A stretch of 64,000 nucleotides of DNA from Linnemannia schmuckeri (taxonomy: Eukaryota > Mortierellomycota > Mortierellomycetes > Mortierellales > Mortierellaceae): contig JANATG010000001.1 in the NCBI GenBank assembly GCA_029449235.1, forward strand, positions 2,666,001-2,730,000. The letters are read 5' to 3'. Shown piece after piece: positions 1 through 9,244 of this stretch (position 1 is the stretch's first letter; each line of letters starts with the position of its first letter). Made by a program: the position numbers and the translations under genes. Under the pieces are notes generated by a model that ran no database searches, was not told where the DNA came from, and was given only the letters and a program-made list of their open reading frames with translations.

Positions 1-1
1 C

Positions 2-739
2 GAATGGATCAATCGACCAGGACAGGCTATTACTGTATCCAAAGACCGGAAGAAGCAAGTTTGGGCGTGCAGGAATCTACGGTCGCTTGAGGTCGAGGTC
101 CACAGTCACGAGTACGAGCAGCTCATCTGGCCGGTCCAGAGCAGGATTCTCTTTGGGTACATTGCGGCCGTCTGTCCAAAACTCGAGGAACTCGATCTGA
201 AGTTGCCGTTGTACTGTCTGCAGCGGGGCCCAAACGCACATACTCGCCGAACGGTACTGTATATCCAACTCGAGGGCGGACTGTGTTTGCTTTCAAAGAT
301 GGAGTACCTGCGGACGTTGAAGGTCGAGAGAGGCGCCAGAGGTGCCCAGGATGAAGAGAGCGATATTCAAAAGTTTGACATTAGCTGGATCACCCCTTCA
401 GGACTGAATCGGGAGAAGCACAGGGTTCAGCGAAGGCTGGCCGTTGAACAGTGGAAGCAATGCCTTGAGACTGAGCAACAACTCGAGGAGAAGTATGTAT
501 TATCGACCGACTCACAGCAACAACAAGGTCAAATGGATGGTTGTGACGATGAGAAATTACAGGAGTCTCTGCAGACATTGGGGCTGTTGTCAGAGGTCAA
601 GAAAATTGTCGAGTCGATGGATTCTCCTGAGTTCCGATGTTTCCCTTCACTGGAGCGTCTATCGTTTGGTGATGCGTTTGAGCAGCGACCTGCGGACGAA
701 ATTAAACGTGTCTTTCCTCGATGGTATCAAGGAGGCTAA
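2..739 (+). CDS. F-box/LRR family A protein, C-terminal part (5' end outside window)
   Basis: The reading frame is open from base 2 to the stop at 737-739, giving about 245 codons that enter from the left edge, so the F-box end is not visible. The protein carries the C-terminal signature shared by all family A members here: a WxCRxLxxLEVE strand, then ILFGYIAAVCPKLEELDL, then LEGGLCLLSKMEYLRTL, then a WI.PSG segment, and finally LGLLSEVKKIVESMD and FPSLERLSFG. These are degenerate leucine-rich repeats followed by an alpha-helical tail. No stop or frameshift is seen. It is the only family A copy in the window on the plus strand, converging on the pseudogene at 824-2740. Role as an SCF substrate receptor is inferred from full-length paralogs. 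Confidence 0.8.
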   Translation, partial: EWINRPGQAITVSKDRKKQVWACRNLRSLEVEVHSHEYEQLIWPVQSRILFGYIAAVCPKLEELDLKLPLYCLQRGPNAHTRRTVLYIQLEGGLCLLSKMEYLRTLKVERGARGAQDEESDIQKFDISWITPSGLNREKHRVQRRLAVEQWKQCLETEQQLEEKYVLSTDSQQQQGQMDGCDDEKLQESLQTLGLLSEVKKIVESMDSPEFRCFPSLERLSFGDAFEQRPADEIKRVFPRWYQGG

Positions 740-823
740 CTTGTCAGCCTACATTGCTTTTGCAGTTCGTAGTCAAATAAAAACAACACCTTGGCAAAGA
801 ATGGAACTGTGAGTTTTGAGTAT

Positions 824-2740
824 TTATTCTTCCATGAAACGATTGTACCACTTCTTTGGAGGAAACAGTGAATCCAGCTCCTCCTTCGGCCGCTTCATAT
901 ATGAAGACCCCAATGATAACTTCTTCAGCGCTGGTAGAGTCTTAAACCCCTTTGTGTCCATTTCCTCAACCATCTCTGCAACATCTTGATAGAGCCCTAA
1001 GTTCCTCGGATGATACCAGATGCCTGCATCCAAGGGCTTTGCGTTTGCTGGAGGAGGTTTTGTTCTTGGTTTCCGATTTTCGACGTCTACAATGGAGAGA
1101 ATGCCCCAGCTCTCGCCCTTGGTCATGTACTCTCGTCTTTCTGCCTTGTCCCTGCGGCTGCTCTCTCCAAACCATGACAAAGGAGAAGAAGTGTTAGGGA
1201 TTATCCAGCTGAGTGACATCCGTGTCATTTCCTCCGGGATCCTAAAGTCGCGCCCCTCAGACTTGATCCACAACCGCTCCAGATATTGCAACCGTGCTAG
1301 CAGACAAAGGCCACCTCCCCCGAGCCATAACGAGCCCGAAGTGTAAAGAAATAGCATGGGTGCCGATTCACAATGTTTAGGGCGAATAATGACAAGTTCT
1401 TGAAGCTGTGGTAGGACACGAGAGATGTAGCCGTAAAACACACGAGGGTCGAATTTGCCGTGTAGCTCAATGTGGAGTGTTTCTAGACCTCGACAAGACC
1501 AGATGGGGGGCAAGGTGATGCGACCTTGTGAGTCGATGCCAAAGTAGTTGTCATCACCGTCGTAGAGGTCCATGTACTGGGGTCGGATGGGAGCCTTCAG
1601 GATCTTAAGGTGGACGAGTTGAGATGACATGCAGAGGAGATCGTGTAATAGTCGAAGTGGCTCTTTGAGATCTCTTGTACAGCACAATTTGTTGATGGCA
1701 GTTGCTTGGGGCTTCTAGCAGAGTCCCAAGGTTGTAACGAAACTGGTTCGACGAAACAGCATCTCCAGTGACTCGTGTGTCATGTCGAGCACCCATAATG
1801 TCCAGTTTGAAGTTGAGGGACAGATCTGCGCAAGTTGTAGTTCACGATCTAGAGGCGTTGGTTGTCCAGCATCCGAAAAGTGAACAGTATCCAGTGTGAT
1901 CCTGAGGGCCGCCAAATGTGCAATAAGCCGTGTCCAATTGTACTGTGAATTGATCCGCCAATCCAGCGCCATGAGAATAAGCGACCTGAGCCGAGTTGTG
2001 AACAGCATCAAGTTCTCAAGGTCGTACTGCGATAGGCATACGTTCCTGAGTGCGAGCGATCGAAGCGGGAACGATGTCAGTTGTAGTTTCTTGTCCAGTG
2101 TATTCCATGAAAGATGCTGTCCTGGGTTACTCTTGGTTTTGATCGATAGGATCTCGAGCAGGGGACAGTTCTTCAGTATCTTGTCGAGGTGTTCCGAGGT
2201 GTTTGTCCAGTAGAGCATATCCAGCTCCAGACTTGTCAGCGTGGGTGGGCAAGGTAGTGTGTACCACGATATATCAAGACGATACCTAATCTGCAGAGCC
2301 ACTTCCTTCAGTAGACTGAACTTGAAGAGGGTTGGAGACTTCCTACTATCCCTCCGCCGGAGTTTGTCCAGGTAGTCGTCGTCCCGAGCAAGAAGCAATG
2401 CGTCGTGAAGTGTAAATATGGACGCGTTAGTGCTGAATGAATGAGCACCTTCATTCATTCCCAGTAGGCACTCCAGTCGCCGCGCTCCGGGCAGTTTTGC
2501 ACGGAACAGTTGTATCCGTTGTTGGGTCCAATCATCCTTGTAGGTAACTGTTCGAGAGAAGTGATTCTGGAAGTGAAGGAATCATGATCGACAGACGAGG
2601 GCGACGGTGTATCGTAGGGTCTGGCTATTGAGAAAGGAAAAGATGAGGTCGAGGATGAGAGGAATGTCGAGAGGGGTTAGTTTTGTCGTTGTTGGAGGTC
2701 GTTACTGTTGCTGGCGACGGGGGGCGAGGAAGGAGAGCAT
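824..2740 (-). pseudogene. F-box/LRR family A pseudogene, three nonsense codons in one intact frame
   Basis: A single frame of 638 codons runs from an ATG at 2740 to a stop at 824, with internal stops TAA (2704-2702, codon 13), TGA (2584-2582, codon 53) and TAG (1717-1715, codon 342). I see no indel. Between them the family A plan is complete: F-box core LDIPLILDLIFSFLNSQTL, LRR body, and the C-terminal GGLCLLARLQYL, EEMDTKGF and PALKKLSLG blocks. The TGA sits exactly where the conserved Trp of the CRxWF motif should be. No Met lies between the first stop and the F-box, so reinitiation cannot save that domain. Most likely a dead gene; programmed readthrough is a remote alternative. Confidence 0.85.
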
Positions 2741-3313
2741 ATGTGTGTGTGAACGAGAGGAGTGAAAAGAAAAAGGAAGTAAGAAAGGAAGAAAGGGAAG
2801 ACGAAAGTAACAAACAAGCAACCAAGCAAACAAACAAACAGACAACAAAAAAGATCTAAGATACCTGCGAGTGCAAAAGTAAACAAATCAATGAGCGCAG
2901 ATTATGCATGTGTCAGTCATGCGCCTTGTGGCCAGTCATAGCAACAAAAAAGAGATGGGCGCCACACCTGAAGCACCCTCCTAAGAATCTTAATATTCCC
3001 CAAAAACGCGTGATCGGGCCTCCCAAAGCCCTGTGACTCTGGCTGTTGCCTCTGTTGCCATGGCGGTAGTCGTTAAAAGTTGCGTTGCATTGGTGCGCCT
3101 GCCAAAGGAAAAAATAGGATGTTGATGTGTGGGTCTTGAACAAAATTTGCAAATGACTGAAGCTGTCCCTTATCCCTTTCTGTCGACTGGGCTCTCTCAC
3201 CCTCCTTTTTTGTCGCTTTCTTGACCCCAACCTTTTTTTCTCTTCCTTCCATTCGTTCTTTCCTTTCACACCGTCCATTTTCCAGCCGACATCGTCAGTC
3301 TGGGTGGACACTC
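2741..3313. other. Intergenic, no supported gene
   Basis: This holds the upstream side of the 2740 pseudogene, pyrimidine-rich on the minus strand at about 2760-2830, then AT-rich spacer up to the family B relict. A 132-codon minus-strand frame (3311-2913) is basic and low-complexity, resembles nothing, and begins opposite the start of the relict, so I did not call it. Confidence 0.5.
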
Positions 3314-3985
3314 ATGTTGCCAACACATTAATTCCGCCTCGGCAACGAGATCGAGTCGCTCCTCTCCGCAAGGATGCTCACGGGACACCCTACAGCCAGG
3401 TGAACGACATCGCAGACATCTTCCGGAGCGCATTAAGATTCAAGGCCAACGGCATCAGCATCCTCTTTCTCTAGAACGAGCATGGGCAAAGGTAGCGTCT
3501 TTGTCCTGATGTCTCTTTAAGACAGTCACTCATAACAGTGTCCCTGAACTGATAGATATCACTTTTAATCATTTTATTGGTGTCTCAGCTACGAACCCAA
3601 GCGGATCGCCTTCTACCCACTGGAAATGTTAGAGGCATTGCTTGCCTTCCCTCTGAAACGTCCGCAACTCCCTCATTAGGGTACCTCTATCATGGCTGAT
3701 TTCTTCCATCGACTTAACCTGCGTCAGGTACAAGTGCTCGCGATACTCGACAGCAGCTATGACTGGGAGACAGAGGCTGTACTTGCAGCAAGGAGTACCG
3801 AGTTTACGGAGGGGTTGGAAGTACACCTAGGGCGTGAACCCAACGGAGCTCTTCAAGCCGTTTACGAGGCGGACTCCAGATATTTGCAAGGATCGTCAGG
3901 ACGATTGGAGCGTAGGCGTGTTCGTATTTTATCGGATAGCCTGCTCGAAAAAGAATACTTTGCTTCCATCTTGCCCTCTTTGTAA
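3314..3985 (+). pseudogene. Family B LRR protein relict: first exon plus C-terminus, middle deleted
   Basis: The segment starts with an ATG at 3314 and FRLGNEIESL, matching the start of the gene at 52910 (FRYGDETESL). A TAA replaces a codon at position 6. A frameshift then leads to the conserved VNDI...ALRFKANGISILFL stretch, which ends in TAG. A splice donor (AAG|GTAGCG near 3491) and acceptor (GTCTCAG|C near 3590) sit exactly where the intact genes have intron 1, and the next exon reads YEPKRIAFYP. Roughly 800 codons are then missing: by 3692 the frame resumes in the extreme C-terminus (RLNLRQVQVLAILDSSYDW, then FTEGLEVHLG) and stops at 3985. This is a deletion relict, not a processed copy, because the intron is retained. 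Confidence 0.75.
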
Positions 3986-4520
3986 CGAATAAATAGTCAA
4001 ATCCGTTGACTGCGCCTTTGTTGTTTGCGATCGCGGTCGCACAGTAAATATTTACAGTTTAAGCTCCATGTTACATATATCAAGTGTTTCTGAGAATTAG
4101 CGTTGTGCCTCATTCTCTGATAGCAGAAGGATCGAAAGTTGACCCCTAATTGGGGACACAGCTGCAAGCGACCTATGGCAAACTGCTTATAAAGACTATA
4201 TTGGCATCGACTTGGGCTTGAAGATTTCAGAGGAAATAAAAGCGGGAGAGAAGGTGCCTTCATTCAATTTGGCAGTGGCAGGATTCTTTTATGATCCTGC
4301 CAAGGCAGACAAGTCCTCAATCCGTCAATTAAAATGGGTTGCTGCTTAATTGCAGGACTGAGCCTCAATAAGTTCCCATTTTTCAGCGACTTTGATAAAA
4401 GCGTATACTTGGTAAAAGAAGAAAACTGAGAGGAAACAGAAAACAAAAATCGAGTCAAGAAAGCGACAGTCAGATGACAGGCCAAGTTCTTACAATTGAT
4501 CTTCAAAATAGTCGAAAATA
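3986..4520. other. Intergenic between two convergent units, no gene seen
   Basis: AT-rich spacer separating the end of the family B relict (plus strand) from the end of the F-box gene (minus strand). Two minus-strand frames of about 90 codons (4263-3997, 4545-4264) show no family resemblance. Confidence 0.5.
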
Positions 4521-6662
4521 TTATTTCCTCCATGAGACGCCCCACTTCTTCTTATACTTTGTAGGAAACAAATCCCCAAATACCTCCTCTGGTCGCAGCA
4601 AGATTGGAAAATTGAACGACAGCCTCTCAAGAGCCGGCATTGGACAAGACTCGCTCTCCTCCTTCGCATCCATCTCCTTGACCATCTCTGCCACATCCAG
4701 CAACAGACCAAGGTTCTGAAGTTCATCCAAGATCCTTGCGTCCGTTGTAATAACGCTATTGGTCCCGTCGACCGATGCCCTTTGTCGACTTCCAGACCGA
4801 GCCACTTCTATTTTGTCTTCATTCGCTCGCCACTCTCGCCAGCTCGCAACCTCCTGCTGCCTTCTCTGCCTAGCCTTGACATTCTTCCTCCTCGACTTCA
4901 ACATCCAGTTCAGCTCCCAATCCCGGCCAACTAAAGTCGAAACTGACTCATCCAGAACGACTTTTAGTTTCTGTAGATGCTGCAGCCTGCCGAGTAGACA
5001 CAACCCTCCCTTCAGCTCCATGTGAAAGACTGGGGAAAAGGGAATGTGAGCGGGTGGGACGTGGCATTGCTGTGGAATACAGATCTGAAGATCTTCAAGA
5101 GCCGGGCAGACACGGGAGATGTAACCAAAGAGGATCCGACTGTATACGGGGCGGTTGAATTGATGCCGGCCAGGAAGGTGGGCGATGAGGTGGAGTGTGC
5201 GAAGCTTGCGGCACTGCCAAACTATAGGGAGAGGCTGCGGAGGACTGGAAGTGTCTCGAGTGGTCTCCTCAAGGCTCGGGTACTGACGGCTGTTCAGATT
5301 AGTGTATCCTGCTCGATTGAAAATATCCAACTCGTCCAGTCGTATCACTGTTTTGAGCGTTATGAGGTGAACAAGACACCGTGAGTCGCAAAGGTAGTGG
5401 TGGATGAGTCGATGCGCGTCGGCAAGAAAGACGGTACAAATTTCTAAATCAGAAGGACGCAGGTCTCGCTTCCATAATACCTCCAAGACTGTGAGAGTAT
5501 TTTGATGCTGGAACACGGACTGTAAAAGCTGTGGTGTCACATCCATTGCCCAGAGAGATATTTCCTTAGACAATTGAGGACATTCTTCGGTCCAGAGCTG
5601 ATCCGCCTCCTCCGCCGACATCCTGCATCCACCGGTCGAGAAATGTGCCTTGTCGAGAGTAATGTTGTTCGCCCTCAGTGATCCAAACAGTCGAGCCCAA
5701 TCATACCGACTGCCATCTTCAAACCAAAACATCGCGATCAGCTTGAGCTCCTTGAGATCGGGTAAGAGCGGTAGGAGACTTTCAAGATCAGCCTGCTCGA
5801 ACGAAACACCGAGAAGGACCAAAGACCGAAGCCGAAATGGCCTATGCTGCTGTAGCTCCTGTCCTTGCTGCTGCTGTTCCTGTTGCTGTTCTTGCTGCTG
5901 CTGTCTAGTTGTCGGTGAAGAGATGGAAAGAGACCTCCATGGCCAGGAAGGCAATCCTTGTCCTTGTGCACAGAAATATTCCAGCAACGGACATCTCTGC
6001 AAGAACTTGTCAAGTTCACATTCGCCATCAAACGGGTAGGTTGTCGTGATAGTCAGTCTTGTAAGGGAAGTTGGAAGGTAGAACCAGGTGTGAAAGATGA
6101 CTCTTCTCGCGCCCATGTTGACGTAGACGTACATCTCCTTGAGAAAAGTGCTATAATGGCGTCCTAGTGTCGAGGCCGAGGTTGTCGTTTGGGGGTCCGT
6201 GTTGCTGTTGCCTATGGCGACTGCACTGAGGGCATCTCCTTGCTGTTGCTGCCTTTGCTTCAGGTATTTCTGGTACTTGCACTCCAAAGCTTCCAGAATA
6301 CGGCGGAGACTCTCATCAAACAGGTATGCACGGCGCGAGGTGTCGGAGGAAATATGACCGTAATAAAGTCGACATGCGCCAGGAAGACGTTGCAAGAGCT
6401 TTTGCTTTTTGGAGGGGCCCCAGCAATGATACCAGGTGATTTCATGGACGAGTCGGTGTTGGTTCAGGAGATACCATTGGCGGCAGACATGAATGACAGA
6501 GCGACGGATGGTGTAGTCGTCGAGGCATGAGAAGATGACATCGAGGACCTCCGGTATATCCAGGGGTGAAAGAGTTGCCCGAGTGGTGGTGGTTGTGGTG
6601 ATGGTGGTGATGATCGATACTGCTGTCTTTTGGTTCCTGCGGTTAAATAAGCGTAGCGTCAT
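4521..6662 (-). CDS. F-box/LRR family A protein, intact
   Basis: Uninterrupted 713-codon frame without introns. Residues about 31-77 form an F-box (SPLDIPEVLDVIFSCLDDY, then VCRQWYLLNQHRL), which in known F-box proteins binds Skp1 in an SCF ubiquitin ligase. The rest is a degenerate LRR solenoid ending in the family's FGYISRVCPALEDLQI, LKGGLCLLGRLQHL, LGLLLDVAEMVKEMDAKE and MPALERLSFN blocks. Two low-complexity tracts are specific to this copy: a poly-Thr run just before the F-box (about 19-27) and Gln-rich tracts (about 137-141 and 253-272), encoded by CAG/CAA-type repeats. The start is the first ATG of the frame. It is one of only two intact family A genes in the window; the substrate is unknown. 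Confidence 0.88.
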   Translation of the reverse strand: MTLRLFNRRNQKTAVSIITTITTTTTTRATLSPLDIPEVLDVIFSCLDDYTIRRSVIHVCRQWYLLNQHRLVHEITWYHCWGPSKKQKLLQRLPGACRLYYGHISSDTSRRAYLFDESLRRILEALECKYQKYLKQRQQQQGDALSAVAIGNSNTDPQTTTSASTLGRHYSTFLKEMYVYVNMGARRVIFHTWFYLPTSLTRLTITTTYPFDGECELDKFLQRCPLLEYFCAQGQGLPSWPWRSLSISSPTTRQQQQEQQQEQQQQGQELQQHRPFRLRSLVLLGVSFEQADLESLLPLLPDLKELKLIAMFWFEDGSRYDWARLFGSLRANNITLDKAHFSTGGCRMSAEEADQLWTEECPQLSKEISLWAMDVTPQLLQSVFQHQNTLTVLEVLWKRDLRPSDLEICTVFLADAHRLIHHYLCDSRCLVHLITLKTVIRLDELDIFNRAGYTNLNSRQYPSLEETTRDTSSPPQPLPIVWQCRKLRTLHLIAHLPGRHQFNRPVYSRILFGYISRVCPALEDLQICIPQQCHVPPAHIPFSPVFHMELKGGLCLLGRLQHLQKLKVVLDESVSTLVGRDWELNWMLKSRRKNVKARQRRQQEVASWREWRANEDKIEVARSGSRQRASVDGTNSVITTDARILDELQNLGLLLDVAEMVKEMDAKEESESCPMPALERLSFNFPILLRPEEVFGDLFPTKYKKKWGVSWRK

Positions 6663-7259
6663 GTGCGTGTGTGTGAAAGGTGACGAAAAGAATGCGTGTG
6701 AGTTGGAAAGGAGGGGAAAAAAATAAAAACCGGAGAGACGTTACAATGTCGGTTCTCGCACGGACCGCACGTGACAAAAAGGACAGTTTTCATCGCGACC
6801 TTCTAAGGCGATAGTTACCTTCTAATGCAATGCCCACGCGTCCTTATTTTTTTCCCTCGTCGTCTATCATCTTGGATAGAATAACAGGAGAACACACACC
6901 TCAACGAAAGTGACGCAATTTTAAACAAATTTGGAATGGGCGGCGCTTGGCTCGCATTTTTCAAAAAACATTCAACGGCCCCATGGATCACTTCAGTAAA
7001 GGCTATATATAAGGCCACTGGCGCAGGGAAATGGAGCAGGCAAAGTGTGCTAAATTGACACCAAGGAAGGAAAGGAAGGAAGGGCCATCATTACACTGAT
7101 CTAACAACCTCGTTTCTCTTTATGCTCTGACACTGTGCAGCACACAAAAAAATCATCCCTTCCTCCTGTTTCTTCCCTCGCTAACTCTTCTCTTCCTTTC
7201 TCTATCGTCTTTCTTCAAACCAAAGAAAGCGACCCTTACCAACAACCAGTAGCTCGATC
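6663..7259. other. Intergenic, upstream of the 4521-6662 F-box gene
   Basis: AT-rich and low-complexity. It contains a CACGTG-like core at about 6768-6775 roughly 110 bases before the F-box start, a TATATATA stretch near 7002 and a purine-rich GGAAGGAAAGGAAGGAAGG run near 7063-7083. No coding signal. Confidence 0.4.
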
Positions 7260-7430
7260 TCTCACTCACATTCATCTACAGAACAAAAAGGACATTTTCG
7301 TCAACAGTGATGTCACTTCTCTGACATTCATAATCTCGCCTTCGGCTGATCGCGATTCAAGGTTGATGCAGCACCCTTCTTTTTTATTGACTTAAGAGAA
7401 CGAGCATGGCATGGGTCAAGGTAATCTACA
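7260..7430 (+). pseudogene. Family B first-exon relict (degenerate)
   Basis: About 170 bases align by eye with exon 1 of the intact family B gene 2 kb downstream. The best block is CGATTCAAGGTTGATG (about 7352), one mismatch from the intact gene; it encodes RFKVD. It is followed by a Phe-rich strand and by GAACGAGCAT just before GTAA, the same bases that precede the intron 1 donor in the intact gene and in the 3314 relict. Stops and at least one frameshift break it, and no later exon is seen. Boundaries are approximate. Confidence 0.5.
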
Positions 7431-9244
7431 ACTCGAGCAGGATGAGCAGGATGCAATGACCGCAATCGCAAAGAACGAAATCAGATTCAGCTCTCCTCTG
7501 TCAATGACCCACAGACAACACCATCAACGATCAACACCAGGACACTCTGCTTAAAAAAAAAAAAAAAGTCGAACATCAAAGCTATTTGTTCACGACAATA
7601 GCATGGTCGTTACGGGTGTCATTTTCACCTTTTGGGGGTACGCCTTCTCCCACAACTGCCTCGTGTTCATTCGTCATGATCCTTGACGTGATAGCAGTAC
7701 TCGCAGCTCCCAGGAAATAAGATCAAGAGAAGCGCAGAATGCAGTAATAGTCAATTGAGAACAAGTTCATGTTGTGTATTACAGGAAACAAGAGATCGAC
7801 TTGCCGCATGTGACCATTTTTGTTTTCTGGGCGGGAAAGGGCGGGAGGATTGCAGACAAACAACGACTGATCTCGCATTGACTGGGTCAGAAGCGCAGGA
7901 GACACGTTTTGGTAGCATGCTGCAGTTGATAAAGCGCACCTTGAAAATGAAGGGAGAGGCACCTGTTTCTCGACAACCTTGACAGAGAGATCCTCCTAGC
8001 AGACAAAGAGTGGTAGGTAGGTGACAGATAGGCCAAGTAAAAGGAGGTTAGTTCGTGCTGAATGTTCTGCCGACGCGTCGAATTGCCCTTTTCCTGAACG
8101 AAATGAGCCTACGAGCGCGTAAGACATCGCGACCTCTACCCACTTATCGAACAATCTTCTTTTTCGATTAAAAATGTTGCCAAGAGTGTGTCTACGCGAT
8201 ACCGTCTTTTTTGCTAGCATGATGACAAGGACCATCGGCACCATTCGACAAAAGCAGGTACTCTTTTTTGTAGTTGGTCCAGGGGTGGCAAAAAAAATAG
8301 TGGAATTCTTTTGTTCTTTGCCGTCATGTTTACTTCGCGGCGTTTGTCGTCTTGCTCAGACCTGAGTAAGATTTTTTTTTTTCGAATGTTTGGATGCTTA
8401 CGAGATGGTCTCCCAGAAACAACAAGTGAACAAGGACGATGGTTACACAAGTGTGGAAACAGAATTGGATGACACGGCAACCACACATAGACCATGCTGC
8501 GGTGTTACGTATGACGTCCGCAAAAAAAAGTCAACTCGGAGACGACAACAAAGTTGAACAAACAACAAGCAAACAAAACAAGCCTACAATGGCTGTACTT
8601 GGGGTGTATGTGTATGCCTGGAGTGAAAAAACACCCAATCATCAACAACATCAACCCCATCGATGGGAATGGTGGGCGTGGATCACAAGCCAGACAAGAA
8701 CAAGCGAGGAACAAACTCAATTCATCTCGCCTCTTAGTTGTTGTTGTTTGCTTCTTTTTCACTTTTACCTGGCACGACCTACCCGCCCTTGCACGTCATT
8801 GTTCATCCCTCGCCATCCCCTGCCCTTTTTTTGTTGTTGTTTGTTCTTTGCTCTTGTTTGTTAACATCGTTGTTGTTTTTGTCCTTGTCCCTCCTTACCC
8901 CCTTTTTTTTCTTCTCTCTTTCGGATGGATGCTGCATTCATGCGTCTGTATTCCCACTCTTGTTTTTTTTTTCTTTTAACTTCCTATCCATCTTTCCTCT
9001 TCCCTCCACTCTCTCCCTCACCGCCTACATACGCTCTTTGTCGCTCTTTCATTCTCCCCCCTCTCTCCTTCACTTGTCTGTCGTTTTCACTTTTTCCAAC
9101 CCTCTTTTTTTGCGTATCACAAACAAGAAGAAAATAAGCAAAAAAAATCAAGTGTCTTCATCCGAACAACCTTACATTCCGTTAACAAAGAGATCCCCAC
9201 TGCGCTCTCTTTCTCTCACCCCCAACTCATAACACATATAACCC
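7431..9244. other. Long upstream region and pyrimidine-rich leader of the 9245 gene
   Basis: About 1.8 kb without a supported gene. An A-run lies near 7552-7567. From about 8720 to 9100 the plus strand is strongly C/T-rich, then turns to an A-rich CAACAAC/ACACAT context right before the ATG at 9245. The same leader style precedes the 40999, 52910 and (on the minus strand) 27061 start codons, so it is probably promoter plus 5' UTR. Frames of up to 164 codons here are Ser/Leu/Phe/Pro-rich readings of the C/T tract. Confidence 0.5.

Noticed and set aside
1650..1720. Short intron spanning the TAG in the 2740 pseudogene
   Set aside because: The frame is unchanged either side and the flanking codons align with the intact paralog; no donor/acceptor pair is needed and the other two stops remain.
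2913..3311. 132-codon basic minus-strand frame
   Set aside because: Low-complexity, begins opposite the start of a family B relict and resembles nothing known.
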